Assembly (NCBI GenBank): GCA_045596625.1 | Contig: JAZOCU010000011.1 | Location: 24,158-88,157 of the forward strand | DNA: 64,000 bases | Direction: 5' to 3' | Origin: Firm-04 sp045596625 | GTDB lineage: Bacteria > Bacillota > Clostridia > Oscillospirales > Ruminococcaceae | In this document: one piece after another, positions 9,176 through 17,624 of the stretch | Position numbering within the stretch: the stretch's first letter is position 1 | Layout of the letters: the number at the start of each line of letters is the position of its first letter | Translations under genes and position numbers: made by a program | Notes under the pieces: generated by a model | Told to the model about the DNA's origin: nothing | Seen by the model: the letters and a program-made list of their open reading frames with translations, nothing else | Databases searched by the model: none

Positions 9176-10204
9176 ATGGAAGTTTATCTGAATCAAGGAC
9201 AATTCTTTTTTGTACCGTATGCTGTGACCGAGCATTTTCTAAAGCTTGCAACGCACGATCAGCTGAAGATCTTGCTTTTTGTGCTTGCCCATCATGGACA
9301 GACGTTAACTGATGCCGAGATTGCAAGACAATGTGGTGTGCGTCCGGAGAATGTAGAAGAAGCACTGATTTTCTGGCAGCAGGTCAATGTGTTATCCAAT
9401 ACCTCTCAGTCAATACAGACGATGGTTCCAGGTTCGGCAGCAGATGCTGTTGCTGTTCCCTTAGAAGTACCGGTCGAACCGGAAGCGGCATCAAAGCAGC
9501 AAGCTGCTGTTATGGCGACCAGCGGCAGCTTTTCTATGCGTCCTTCTGAAATAGCGGAGCGTAAACAATCCGATCCTGCCATTGCAGCGATGATGACAGC
9601 GGCAGAAAAATGTGCCGGACATCTGCTGACCCATACCGAAATGCGCAGTCTGTTTTGGATGCATGATTATCTGGGCCTATCTCCCGATGCGATCATTATG
9701 CTGCTGGCATTTTGTCAGAGCGAAAATCTCTTTCAGGTTCGATATATGGAGCAAATTGCTGTGGAATGGCATGAGCGGAGTATTCTGACCCACGAACAAG
9801 TGCAGCAGGATATCCAGCGCCGCACCGAGGCACGAAGCTATACCGGTAAAATCATGAAGCTCTTTGAAATGACACGTCGTCCCACTGCAAAGCAGCAGAG
9901 CTATATTGATGAATGGCAGCGGCAGGGCGATCCGCTTGAGCTGGTTGCGCTTGCTTATGAACGTACCAGAGAGCATTGCGACGATAAACTGAGATTCTCA
10001 TATCTCGATGGAATTCTGAAACGCTGGCGTGCAGCCGGGATCAGAACCCGTGCTCAGGCAGAGGCCATGGATCAATCCTTTTATGCCAAAAAGAATCCCA
10101 ACGGTGGAAACAAAGCAACAGCTGCTTCCAATACGGATTCTACTGCAAACGGTGAGCATTCCTATAATCTTGAAGATTTCAAGGCGCTGATGAATCAATT
10201 CTGA
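9176..10204 (+). CDS. DnaD/DnaB-like replication initiation protein
   Basis: Probable primosome protein that helps load the replicative helicase. The 342-residue product has an N-terminal winged-helix region (about 10-75) and a Gln/Ala/Pro-rich linker. Two DnaD-like helical repeats follow (about 130-190 and 220-290). The second ends in the diagnostic YLDGILKRW motif (YxxxIxxxW). Start ATG 9176 is preceded by AGGAAAT. The next gene is a DnaC/DnaI-type loader, a pairing usual in clostridia, which supports the role. Confidence 0.85.
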   Translation: MEVYLNQGQFFFVPYAVTEHFLKLATHDQLKILLFVLAHHGQTLTDAEIARQCGVRPENVEEALIFWQQVNVLSNTSQSIQTMVPGSAADAVAVPLEVPVEPEAASKQQAAVMATSGSFSMRPSEIAERKQSDPAIAAMMTAAEKCAGHLLTHTEMRSLFWMHDYLGLSPDAIIMLLAFCQSENLFQVRYMEQIAVEWHERSILTHEQVQQDIQRRTEARSYTGKIMKLFEMTRRPTAKQQSYIDEWQRQGDPLELVALAYERTREHCDDKLRFSYLDGILKRWRAAGIRTRAQAEAMDQSFYAKKNPNGGNKATAASNTDSTANGEHSYNLEDFKALMNQF

Positions 10205-10237
10205 ACGATATTACGCAAAGGAGCGTGACGTTTTTCC

Positions 10238-11224
10238 ATGCACCAGCAAGACTTATATACGCAGGCTGCTGCAACGATTGCCAAACGGCGTCAGCAGGCT
10301 CGTTTGCAGCAAGAGCAACGTATTGATGCCATTCGTGTCGAAATTCCCGAAACTGTTGAGATCGATCGTCAGCTCCGTTCGGCTTGTCAGTCTGTTTTCC
10401 GGATCGCACAGGGCGGTGGAGATCACGCTGCGGAACTGGCTGCGCTGCAAAAACGAAGTCTCGAAGCACAGGAGCTGTTGGGACAGGTTCTTGTTGCGCA
10501 TGGCTATCCAGCTGACTATCTGGATCTGCACTATACTTGTTCGATCTGCAATGATACTGGTCTGCATAAGGGCACGTATTGCGAATGCCTTCAGCGAGAG
10601 GTGGGAAGACTTGGTGCGGAACAGTTGAATGCACAGGTGCAGCTTCCGCTGACTCGATTTGAAACATTCTCTTTGGAATATTACAATAAGCTTCCGAAGG
10701 AACAATTTGCGGCAATGCAGCATATCTTTGTATCATGCAGGAAATATGCGGAGGAATTTACTTGTTCTTCGCCCTCTTTGCTGATGATCGGCAAAACCGG
10801 ATTGGGAAAAACGCATCTTTCCTTAGCGATTGCTTCTGTTTTGCTGGAACGTGGATTCCATGTGATTTATGATTCGGCAGGGAATCTGCTCAGACGTTTG
10901 GAACGGGAACAATTCGGACGTGAGTCTGCCGGTGTACATACCGATACTATGTCACTCTTAATGGAATGCGATCTTTTGATCTTTGACGATTTCGGAACGG
11001 AATTTGATACCAGCTTTACCCGTTCTGCGATTTATTCTATTCTCAACGGCAGGTTTTCTGCCGGTAAGCCTATGATTATCAATACCAATCTGAGCCATGA
11101 AGAGATCCAGAGCCGATACGGTGATCGTATTGTATCCCGATTGTTTGCTTGCTGTATCGGCATGGCGTTCTGCGGCGAAGATGTTCGCCTTCAGAAACGG
11201 CGTCAGCAACAAACCAAATTGTAA
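10238..11224 (+). CDS. DnaC/DnaI-type helicase loader ATPase
   Basis: AAA+ ATPase expected to load the DnaB-type helicase. The 328-residue protein has an N-terminal helical segment and a cysteine cluster (CSICNDTG, CEC) around residues 104-117, as in the zinc-binding region of DnaI. Walker A is GKTGLGKTHLS near residue 186 and Walker B is LLIFDDFG near residue 248. AAAGGAG lies about 16 bases before ATG 10238, slightly long, but no better start is in frame. Cotranscribed with the DnaD-like gene. Confidence 0.9.
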   Translation: MHQQDLYTQAAATIAKRRQQARLQQEQRIDAIRVEIPETVEIDRQLRSACQSVFRIAQGGGDHAAELAALQKRSLEAQELLGQVLVAHGYPADYLDLHYTCSICNDTGLHKGTYCECLQREVGRLGAEQLNAQVQLPLTRFETFSLEYYNKLPKEQFAAMQHIFVSCRKYAEEFTCSSPSLLMIGKTGLGKTHLSLAIASVLLERGFHVIYDSAGNLLRRLEREQFGRESAGVHTDTMSLLMECDLLIFDDFGTEFDTSFTRSAIYSILNGRFSAGKPMIINTNLSHEEIQSRYGDRIVSRLFACCIGMAFCGEDVRLQKRRQQQTKL

Positions 11225-11238
11225 TCGGAGGTATCCGC

Positions 11239-12168
11239 ATGAATTACTATTCTATTTCCGATATTAATGCCAATCTTGCAGATTCTCCCGAATCCTTCGT
11301 GATCGACTGTGAAGCGCAGTATGACAAAATGCTGCGTATTGTTGCAGAGGATATTCGCCGTCATGCCAATGAACGGCCGATCGCATTGATTGCCGGACCA
11401 TCCGGCTCCGGCAAAACCACAACTGCACATCGTCTGGAACGATTGCTGGATGGTGCGGGATTGCAATCCCATACGCTTTCTATGGATGATTATTATGCCG
11501 ACGGTACCCGTAATAAGGATGTTGTGGATCAATACGGCAATCCCGATTATGAATCGCCTCGCCGGCTTGATACCGATCTGCTGAATACCCAATTGCTTCA
11601 GCTTGCGCGCTGCGAGCCCGTTGAACTGCCGCAGTTTAATTTTGCTGCACAAAAGCAGGAGAAATCCGGCAGGATCCTTCGCCGTCGACCGAATGAATTG
11701 ATTGTGATGGAAGGCATCCATGCGCTCAATCCGGAGGTAACAGGCGGTACTGCAAGCTGTGCCAATAAGATCTATCTCAGCGTTCGCACCAGAGTTACCG
11801 ATGATGCACAGCATCTGCATCCGTCGTTGATCCGCTTTGCTCGCAGATTGATTCGTGATCGCCGTACCAGAGGCAGAGATATTATGGAGCTTTGCGAGCT
11901 GCTGCCAAGTATCTCCCGCGGTGAAAATCTTTATATTATGCCCTATAAGCATCTGGCAACCCATGAGCTGGATACCTTTATTCCCTATGAGCTGTCTGCT
12001 TATCGCAATATTCTGCTCGAAGAGCTTAGAAGGGTTTCTCAGCTTCCCGGTTCGATTCCTGAGCTTCGTATTTTATTGCAGTTTCTTGAAAAGATCACGC
12101 CTATGGATCAGGAGTGGATCCCTGAGATTTCTCTGGTGCGTGAATTTATCGGAGGACAGTGTCTATGA
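11239..12168 (+). CDS. Uridine kinase-like nucleoside kinase
   Basis: P-loop kinase of the uridine kinase/phosphoribulokinase family, 309 residues. Walker A is AGPSGSGKTTTA near residue 50. The nucleoside-binding MDDYY follows about 30 residues later. Other family motifs are the DYESPRRLDTDLL region and the lid-region Arg-rich stretch RFARRLIRDRRTRGRD. Clostridial relatives often carry an N-terminal TGS/ThrRS-like extension that is absent here. The start is ATG 11239 after CGGAGGT; an upstream in-frame ATG at 11149 lies within the DnaC gene. The exact substrate is not shown by the sequence. Confidence 0.8.
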   Translation: MNYYSISDINANLADSPESFVIDCEAQYDKMLRIVAEDIRRHANERPIALIAGPSGSGKTTTAHRLERLLDGAGLQSHTLSMDDYYADGTRNKDVVDQYGNPDYESPRRLDTDLLNTQLLQLARCEPVELPQFNFAAQKQEKSGRILRRRPNELIVMEGIHALNPEVTGGTASCANKIYLSVRTRVTDDAQHLHPSLIRFARRLIRDRRTRGRDIMELCELLPSISRGENLYIMPYKHLATHELDTFIPYELSAYRNILLEELRRVSQLPGSIPELRILLQFLEKITPMDQEWIPEISLVREFIGGQCL

Positions 12169-12713
12169 TGTCTGTGTTTCCGATCGATCCCTATGACTAT
12201 CCGGTGCATACGGTATGTTTTTCGGGGCATCGTCCGGCAAAGCTTCCTCAGGGTAAGCTGCTGCATATGATTCAGAGCTTACTCTGTGAGGAGATCCGAC
12301 AGGCTGTTGCACAGGGCGCAACGGTCTTTTATACCGGACTTGCTCAAGGAGTCGATCTCTGGGCTGCCGATTTTGTGCTGCGCCTTCGCAAGGATCATCC
12401 TCAGATCCGTCTGATCGGTGTTATGCCCTTTGCAGGCTGCGGAGACCCGCTTCGTGGGGATGATCGCTATCATTTTGCCTGTATTGTCAATGCTGCCGAT
12501 GCGATCATCGAATTGCAGCCGGCATTTTCCCGTGATTGTTATCGAAAGCGCAATCAATATATGGTCGATCGTAGTGATACATTGATCGCTGTTGTAGATT
12601 CCATGCGTTCCGGCACCGGACAAGCGATTCGTATGGCACAGAACGCTGATCTGCAAACCAGAATCATTCCCGTTTCTGAGATTCGGGATCGTTTGCAAAC
12701 TTCCTGTGATTGA
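12165..12713 (+). CDS. SLOG-fold protein, DUF1273/YpsA family
   Basis: A 182-residue Rossmann-like protein of the DprA/LOG-related SLOG superfamily, thought to bind nucleotide-type ligands. The family pattern is clear: FSGHRP near residue 15, YTGLAQGVDLWAAD near residue 60, and the C-terminal RNQYMVDRSDTLIAV. B. subtilis YpsA is a homologue. The start ATG 12165 overlaps the kinase stop (ATGA) and has GGAGGA eight bases upstream, so translation is coupled. Role unknown. Confidence 0.8.
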   Translation: MMSVFPIDPYDYPVHTVCFSGHRPAKLPQGKLLHMIQSLLCEEIRQAVAQGATVFYTGLAQGVDLWAADFVLRLRKDHPQIRLIGVMPFAGCGDPLRGDDRYHFACIVNAADAIIELQPAFSRDCYRKRNQYMVDRSDTLIAVVDSMRSGTGQAIRMAQNADLQTRIIPVSEIRDRLQTSCD

Positions 12714-12720
12714 GAATGAG

Positions 12721-12767
12721 AAAGGAGATCGCTGCAACGAATTCTCTTGCGGCTTTATCTGATTATG
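12721..12767 (+). promoter_or_regulatory. Initiation region of the LCP-like gene: Shine-Dalgarno, hairpin, start codon
   Basis: AAAGGAGAT (12721-12729) is 36 bases before ATG 12765. Between them GCTGCAA (12731-12737) can pair with TTGCGGC (12747-12753), a 7-bp stem with one G-T pair and a 9-base loop. An in-frame TTG at 12747 lies inside the stem. Confidence 0.4.
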
Positions 12768-13673
12768 AACGAAAAGGCAAATACCTATGAAAAACGGAAT
12801 GCATCTGTTGCCAAAAGCAGATCCTCAACAGGCTCAATTGCCATTCCGTTTCTGATTACGATATTGATTTCTATGGTGATCCTTGGCGGATTTGGCTATT
12901 ATATTTATCATCGGTTAACAGATGATAATTATGAAATCGCAGAGATGCCGGGCGCGACAGCTTCGATTTCCGAGAATGATATTTTCCAGATTTTTATGGT
13001 TCTGCAGCCGGATCATCCGGATCGCAAACCTGCCGCAATGCTCTTTCGATTTGATCCGTTACGAAAAGAGGAATATTGTATCGGCATTCCCATGAATCTG
13101 CAGGTAGAGCATAACGATCAGAAAATGACACTTCAGCAATGTATAGAAAAATATGGTGTGCCTTTGGCACGAGATGCGGTAGGTACAGCTCTCGATCAGG
13201 AGATCGATCGCTACATTGCAATGGATAGTTCCGGTTTTCAGCGCGTGGTTACGATTTTTGGCAATGTATCTTGTGTTGTCACAATTGATGACGACGGTCT
13301 GGATCCCAGTGATGTTTCACAGCAGCTCGATCACACACAGCTTGAGGTCTTATTGACTAGCAACCAATATTACAGTGAAACCGAACGCTGTACCGTAATC
13401 GGTCAGGCGATTTCGCAATTGATCAATCAGGCAAATAGCAAGCGTATTCTGCTGAATCTGGATGGCTCCTTCAGTTCTGTTGTCAATGCGACAACCAGTG
13501 ATCTTACAGCGGTAGATTTTACCTCTCATCGTCATGCACTGGCCTATGTATTGGAGCATGTGACAGCACCTGCTAAAATGTCCAGTATTTATGGCACCGA
13601 ACAGGATGGCGTTCTGATTTTGAATGAAAGCTCTCTTGAAGCACTCAAGCTGCTCTTTTCTCAGACATCTTAA
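12765..13673 (+). CDS. Membrane-anchored protein with a divergent LCP-like domain
   Basis: A 302-residue protein with a short cytoplasmic tail, one membrane helix (about 25-47) and an external domain. That domain looks like a degenerate LytR-CpsA-Psr (LCP) fold: a strand pair near ML FRFDPLRKEEY, then IGIPMNLQV where true LCP enzymes have a SIPRDT-like motif, and later RYIAMDSSGFQRVVTIFG, which matches the usual nF.gF..lVdalGG segment. The catalytic Arg is replaced by Met, so wall-polymer ligase activity is doubtful. Start is uncertain between ATG 12765 and TTG 12747. It ends at a strong terminator. Confidence 0.55.
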   Translation: MNEKANTYEKRNASVAKSRSSTGSIAIPFLITILISMVILGGFGYYIYHRLTDDNYEIAEMPGATASISENDIFQIFMVLQPDHPDRKPAAMLFRFDPLRKEEYCIGIPMNLQVEHNDQKMTLQQCIEKYGVPLARDAVGTALDQEIDRYIAMDSSGFQRVVTIFGNVSCVVTIDDDGLDPSDVSQQLDHTQLEVLLTSNQYYSETERCTVIGQAISQLINQANSKRILLNLDGSFSSVVNATTSDLTAVDFTSHRHALAYVLEHVTAPAKMSSIYGTEQDGVLILNESSLEALKLLFSQTS

Positions 13674-13687
13674 CGGCTTGTTTTATG

Positions 13688-13734
13688 AAAAAAGCAATCC
13701 TCTGAACCATTTTGGCTTAGAGGATTGCTTTTTT
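13688..13734. terminator. Bidirectional terminator
   Basis: AAAAAAGCAATCCTCT and its perfect complement, 16 bp, with a 15-base loop and T runs on both strands. It lies between the LCP-like gene and spoVT. Confidence 0.92.
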
Positions 13735-13752
13735 ATGATGATGCATTGTTGA

Positions 13753-14304
13753 TTATGCTTCCATTTGTCTGCCAAGGAACTGTGCCGCTGCCGAGATCAA
13801 GGAACATTGCAGATCCGATGGAGCACCGCTTTTGGCAGGATCAGAATGATCCAGAAATGCAACCGCACCCGTTACGTCTCCGGCTGTCAGGATCGGATGG
13901 CAGGCGAGTGCAGTCCGTGCAATGCCTTCCACAGGACGCAGACGCTGTGTTTCATGCGGTTTGCTGTAATAGGCGCGGCGAGCTTCCATCAGTTCTTCCA
14001 GATCTGTTGAAATGCGTCGTTCATTGAACTCTTTTTTCTGTGCACCGGATACTGCTACAACATGATCCCGATCAAATATCACAACAGGACATCCGGCAAG
14101 CTTCTGCATGATCTCTGCAACCTGAACTGCATTTTCGCTCATTTCGCCCAATGCCGAATACTTTCGGAAAATGACTTCACCATCGGCACTGGTGTAGATT
14201 TCAAGGGGGTCGCCCTCACGAATTCGCATGGTGCGGCGGATCTCCTTGGGGATCACGACTCTGCCGAGATCATCAATTCTTCTAACTATGCCCGTAGCTT
14301 TCAT
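13753..14304 (-). CDS. spoVT: Stage V sporulation protein T (AbrB-type regulator)
   Basis: Transcription factor of 183 residues. The N-terminal swapped-hairpin AbrB domain is nearly canonical (MKATGIVRRIDDLGRVVIPK, first 20 residues). A C-terminal GAF-like sensor domain of about 120 residues follows, as in B. subtilis SpoVT. There it works in the forespore under sigma-G; in clostridia it also acts in general gene control. ATG 14304 follows GGAGGT at ideal spacing. Together with spoIIGA-sigE it is one of three sporulation genes in the window. Confidence 0.92.
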   Translation of the reverse strand: MKATGIVRRIDDLGRVVIPKEIRRTMRIREGDPLEIYTSADGEVIFRKYSALGEMSENAVQVAEIMQKLAGCPVVIFDRDHVVAVSGAQKKEFNERRISTDLEELMEARRAYYSKPHETQRLRPVEGIARTALACHPILTAGDVTGAVAFLDHSDPAKSGAPSDLQCSLISAAAQFLGRQMEA

Positions 14305-14666
14305 ATATTAACCTCCAGTCAAGTGGAAAGATTCCATTTGTGAGGTTATTATCTGCCTTCATTGTCAGATTATTCTGTATGCTTCCGATTTTTCAATGAC
14401 AAAATTTCCCGACACATTCCGAATTAACAGGATCAGCTGAAACGAGCGAATATTCGTAAAATTTCATGCTTTATAGTATTGACAGGCAGCTTGCGTTGTG
14501 ATATAATTGTAATGTATTTTTTTTTGAGGGGGATCAGATTGACTAGGCAGATTTCATTGACGGTGATGCAGAATATGAATGACTATTGTCTTGGAATGCA
14601 GACCGGTATTGAATGTGCTTTGTCAAGAACGGCAATTCAAATTTTTTCAAAAAGGAGTCGATTATT
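14305..14666. other. Intergenic region between spoVT and GH9
   Basis: The first 170 bases are AT-rich and hold the spoVT leader, including a small TGGAA/TTCCA hairpin, but no clear spoVT promoter. The rest holds the consensus GH9 promoter and a 5' leader of about 150 bases with a possible upstream reading frame. Confidence 0.6.
14479..14507 (+). promoter_or_regulatory. Consensus promoter for the GH9 gene
   Basis: TTGACA, 17-bp spacer, TATAAT, plus an extended -10 TGA: a full consensus sigma-A promoter. Confidence 0.9.
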
Positions 14667-14670
14667 ATGA
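14539..14670 (+). CDS. Possible 43-residue leader reading frame before GH9
   Basis: After a purine-rich GAGGGGGAT, a TTG codon opens a 43-codon frame. Its TGA stop overlaps the GH9 start codon in ATGA form. The peptide (beginning MTRQISLTVMQNM, ending basic) matches nothing I know. It may be chance, since GH9 has its own AAAAAGGAG. Confidence 0.25.
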   Translation: MTRQISLTVMQNMNDYCLGMQTGIECALSRTAIQIFSKRSRLL

Positions 14671-17306
14671 AGCACAGGTCAAAGCTGCTGAAAGCTGTAC
14701 TTTGCGTCAGCCTTTCGGCAATTATGTCTTGTACCGCCATATTGTCAGCCTTTGCAACTGCCGGCGAAGATCCCGGTACTGTGGATGACAAAGACAAGAC
14801 ATTCCCGGATCCCGACAGTTTTTCCTATGATGATGTTGAGGTCAATTTTGCAAAGGGTATGCAATATCTGCTGCATTTTTATGATGCCAACAAATGCGGT
14901 ACCCGTACCGGCCGTATTGAGTGGCGTGCAGACTGTCACATGGAAGATGCCCATATTCCGCTGAAGCAATACGGCGAGGATTATAAGGGCGTAAATGTCT
15001 CTGATGAGTTTATCGCAGAGAACATTGATATTCTTGATCCGGACGGTGATGGCCACATCGACTGTGAGGGCGGTATGCATGATGCCGGTGACCATGTAAA
15101 ATTCGGTCTGCCCGGTTCCTATGCAGCATCGACCCTTGGTTGGGGTTATTACGAATTCCGTGAGGCATATGAAGAAACCGGCAACGCTGAGCATATGGAG
15201 GATATTCTTCATGCCTTCTGCGATCATTATCTGAAGGGTTTGTATTATAACGAAGATGGTACTGTATGTGCCTTTGTATATCAGGTAGGCGAGGGCAATA
15301 TCGACCACAACTACTGGCTTTGCCCTGATCTGCAGGGTGAACATCTGTTGGATTTTGCAAGACCTGCTTATCTTGCAACTGTGGATACACCTGCATCGGA
15401 TATGTGTGCCGGTGTTGCTGCCGCACTTGCGATCAGCTATCTCAATTTCAAGGATACAGAACCCGAATATGCGGCAGAGTGTCTGAAGGGCGCCTATGCA
15501 CTGTATGAATTTGCGGTTGCAACACATGAGGAGGATCCCGAGGATTGTGCAACGGTTCTGTCTCTGGGCTATGACGGCGGTTTCTATGATTCCAGCTATG
15601 ACTACGATGAACTTGCATGGGCAGCCGTTTGGCTGTATCTCTGCACTGTTGATCAGGATGAAAGTAAAAAGGACGAAGCATACGATAAGTATATCGAAGC
15701 CATCATCAGTGTGGATGAAAGCGTTACCTATGATAATGGCGGACATCCGTATACCGGTTACTTCAAGCGTATCATGAAGGATACCAACAACTGCTGGAAC
15801 AATATCTGGGTTCATTGTTGGGATACTGTATGGGGCGGCGTTTTTGCAAAGCTTGCTCCGATTACCAATATTGAGCGCGACTGGTTTATCTTCCGTTGGA
15901 ACTGCGAATTTTGGTCAGGTATCACGCATCTTGATCCGGGTCTCGTGGATACCATTTGGAATAAGGAGTTTGAATGGGATACCCAACCCGAAAAGCCGGA
16001 GGCTACCGACTATCTTAAAACAACACCCAGCGGCTTTTCCATGCTGAATGAATACGGCTCTGCCCGTTATAATACAGCAGGCCAGCTTTGCAGTTTGGTT
16101 TATTCCAAATATTCTCAGGAGAAGGCACTGGATCCGCTGCGTTTTGCAGAGTGGGCAAAAGGACAGATGGAATACATCATGGGCAAGAATCCGATGAATC
16201 GTCCTTATATTGTAGGATGGTCTCCTACAGCTGCATCCCATCCGCACCATCGTGCCTCTCATGGCTCCAAGAATCTGGATATGGATAATCCTACCGATCA
16301 GGTGCATGTTCTTTGGGGCGCACTGGTTGGCGGTCCTGATGCAGGGGATTGGCACCGCGATATCACCAAGGATTATGTTTACAATGAAGTTGCGGTTGAT
16401 TACAATGCCGCAGCAGTTGGTGCCTGTGCCGGTCTGTATTATTTTTACGGCACCGAGGATATGAAGAATCAAGAAAACTTCCCGCCTCCGGAATCCAGCT
16501 ACAAATCGGAAGAGGAGCTTCTGGAATTTGAACTGAAGGCTGCAGTTGGTCAAGAGGATAATATGGCAACCCAGATCCTGATCACTTTTACGAATCAGAC
16601 CCTGCTGCCGCCTCGCTATCTTAATGAGGTCAAGATCCGCTACTATTTCAGCATCGCAGAGCTTCTCGAAAACGGGCATACTATTGATAATGTTACGATT
16701 CGTCCCGACTATGACAAAATGGCATCGGAATCCAATAAGGAATATGAAGTCACCTATGAAGTCGTACAGTATAATGATGCAGGTGATTGCTATGTTGAGC
16801 TGACATGGGCAGACTACAAATTCTATGGCGAAATGGGATATCAATTCGCCATCATGGATGATAAGCAGAATGATGAATATGTCTTTATTATGGATTCTTC
16901 CAACGATTACAGCCGTCAGGGTATGGTAACGCAGGAAGAGCTGAACAAGCCGCTCAATGCATGTCCGGAGGTATTTGACAGAATTACAATGTATGTGGAC
17001 GGCGAGCATGTATGGGGTACTGCGCCTGCCGGCGCACCTCTCTATGGTGATGAACAGCCTTCTGATCCTGTTGATCCTTCCGGCGATGTGCGGTATGGTG
17101 ATGTCAACTGCGATAAATTCGTTACCATCGGTGATGCTGTTTTACTGTGCCGTCTGATCGCAGAGGATACTACTGTTGAAGTAACCAGTCAAGGCTTGCT
17201 GAATGCTGATTGCAAGCTGGATGGCTCTATGAATTCTGAAGACACCGCACTTATTTTACAATATCTTGCTAAATTGATAAAGTATTCCGCACTTGGCACA
17301 CCTTAA
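14667..17306 (+). CDS. Cellulosomal GH9 endoglucanase with CBM3-like module and dockerin
   Basis: Secreted cellulase of 879 residues. A signal peptide covers about residues 1-31. The GH9 (alpha/alpha)6 catalytic domain spans about 45-595. The catalytic base pair is DAGD (Asp139, Asp142), the His motif is SHPHHRASHG, and the proton donor is Glu574 in YNEVAVDYNAA. A CBM3c-like beta domain follows (about 610-790), the usual partner that makes GH9 enzymes processive. A type I dockerin (about 806-879) has two calcium-loop repeats starting DVNCDKFVTIGDA and DCKLDGSMNSEDT, so the enzyme should dock onto a scaffoldin cohesin. Start ATG 14667 follows AAAAAGGAG; an in-frame ATG at 14613 would spoil the signal peptide. 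Confidence 0.95.
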   Translation: MKHRSKLLKAVLCVSLSAIMSCTAILSAFATAGEDPGTVDDKDKTFPDPDSFSYDDVEVNFAKGMQYLLHFYDANKCGTRTGRIEWRADCHMEDAHIPLKQYGEDYKGVNVSDEFIAENIDILDPDGDGHIDCEGGMHDAGDHVKFGLPGSYAASTLGWGYYEFREAYEETGNAEHMEDILHAFCDHYLKGLYYNEDGTVCAFVYQVGEGNIDHNYWLCPDLQGEHLLDFARPAYLATVDTPASDMCAGVAAALAISYLNFKDTEPEYAAECLKGAYALYEFAVATHEEDPEDCATVLSLGYDGGFYDSSYDYDELAWAAVWLYLCTVDQDESKKDEAYDKYIEAIISVDESVTYDNGGHPYTGYFKRIMKDTNNCWNNIWVHCWDTVWGGVFAKLAPITNIERDWFIFRWNCEFWSGITHLDPGLVDTIWNKEFEWDTQPEKPEATDYLKTTPSGFSMLNEYGSARYNTAGQLCSLVYSKYSQEKALDPLRFAEWAKGQMEYIMGKNPMNRPYIVGWSPTAASHPHHRASHGSKNLDMDNPTDQVHVLWGALVGGPDAGDWHRDITKDYVYNEVAVDYNAAAVGACAGLYYFYGTEDMKNQENFPPPESSYKSEEELLEFELKAAVGQEDNMATQILITFTNQTLLPPRYLNEVKIRYYFSIAELLENGHTIDNVTIRPDYDKMASESNKEYEVTYEVVQYNDAGDCYVELTWADYKFYGEMGYQFAIMDDKQNDEYVFIMDSSNDYSRQGMVTQEELNKPLNACPEVFDRITMYVDGEHVWGTAPAGAPLYGDEQPSDPVDPSGDVRYGDVNCDKFVTIGDAVLLCRLIAEDTTVEVTSQGLLNADCKLDGSMNSEDTALILQYLAKLIKYSALGTP

Positions 17307-17324
17307 CCTATTCCATGCTTTATG

Positions 17325-17361
17325 AATCAGCGGTGTATTTGTTTGCACCGCTGATTTTTTT
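17325..17361 (+). terminator. Terminator after GH9
   Basis: AATCAGCGGTG and complement, 11-bp stem, 10-base loop, then seven T. Confidence 0.92.
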
Positions 17362-17515
17362 CAAATTGCAGAAAATTCCATCAACACTGAACATGAGTAT
17401 TCTTTTACGGATTCTATTTTAGCAGGTTATTGTAAAATTCGTTATCTATTTTTCGATTCCGTAACATATTGATGTACAGAATGCACAAATTTATACTTTT
17501 TTCATCAAGGCGCAT

Positions 17516-17545
17516 TTGTGTCGTGCAATGAAATATGCCTATAAT
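17516..17545 (+). promoter_or_regulatory. Upstream promoter of the pilus operon
   Basis: TTGTGT, 18-bp spacer, TATAAT. Its -35 lies in an inverted repeat that could be an operator. Confidence 0.5.
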
Positions 17546-17547
17546 TA

Positions 17548-17576
17548 TTGCAATTTTCTGCGAAATATGTTAGAAT
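17548..17576 (+). promoter_or_regulatory. Proximal promoter of the pilus operon
   Basis: TTGCAA, 17-bp spacer, TAGAAT (17571-17576), with an extended -10 TGT. Confidence 0.75.
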
Positions 17577-17624
17577 AGCACAAGAATGAACCCTTTGTAT
17601 CGGTAGTATCTGAGGAGTGAAAAC

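Larger units (their letters stand above)
17307..17624. other. Intergenic region between GH9 and the pilus operon
   Basis: Holds the GH9 terminator, an AT-rich stretch with an inverted repeat (CACAAAT 17494-17500, ATTTGTG 17514-17520), and two tandem promoters for lepB. No coding sequence is seen. Confidence 0.6.
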
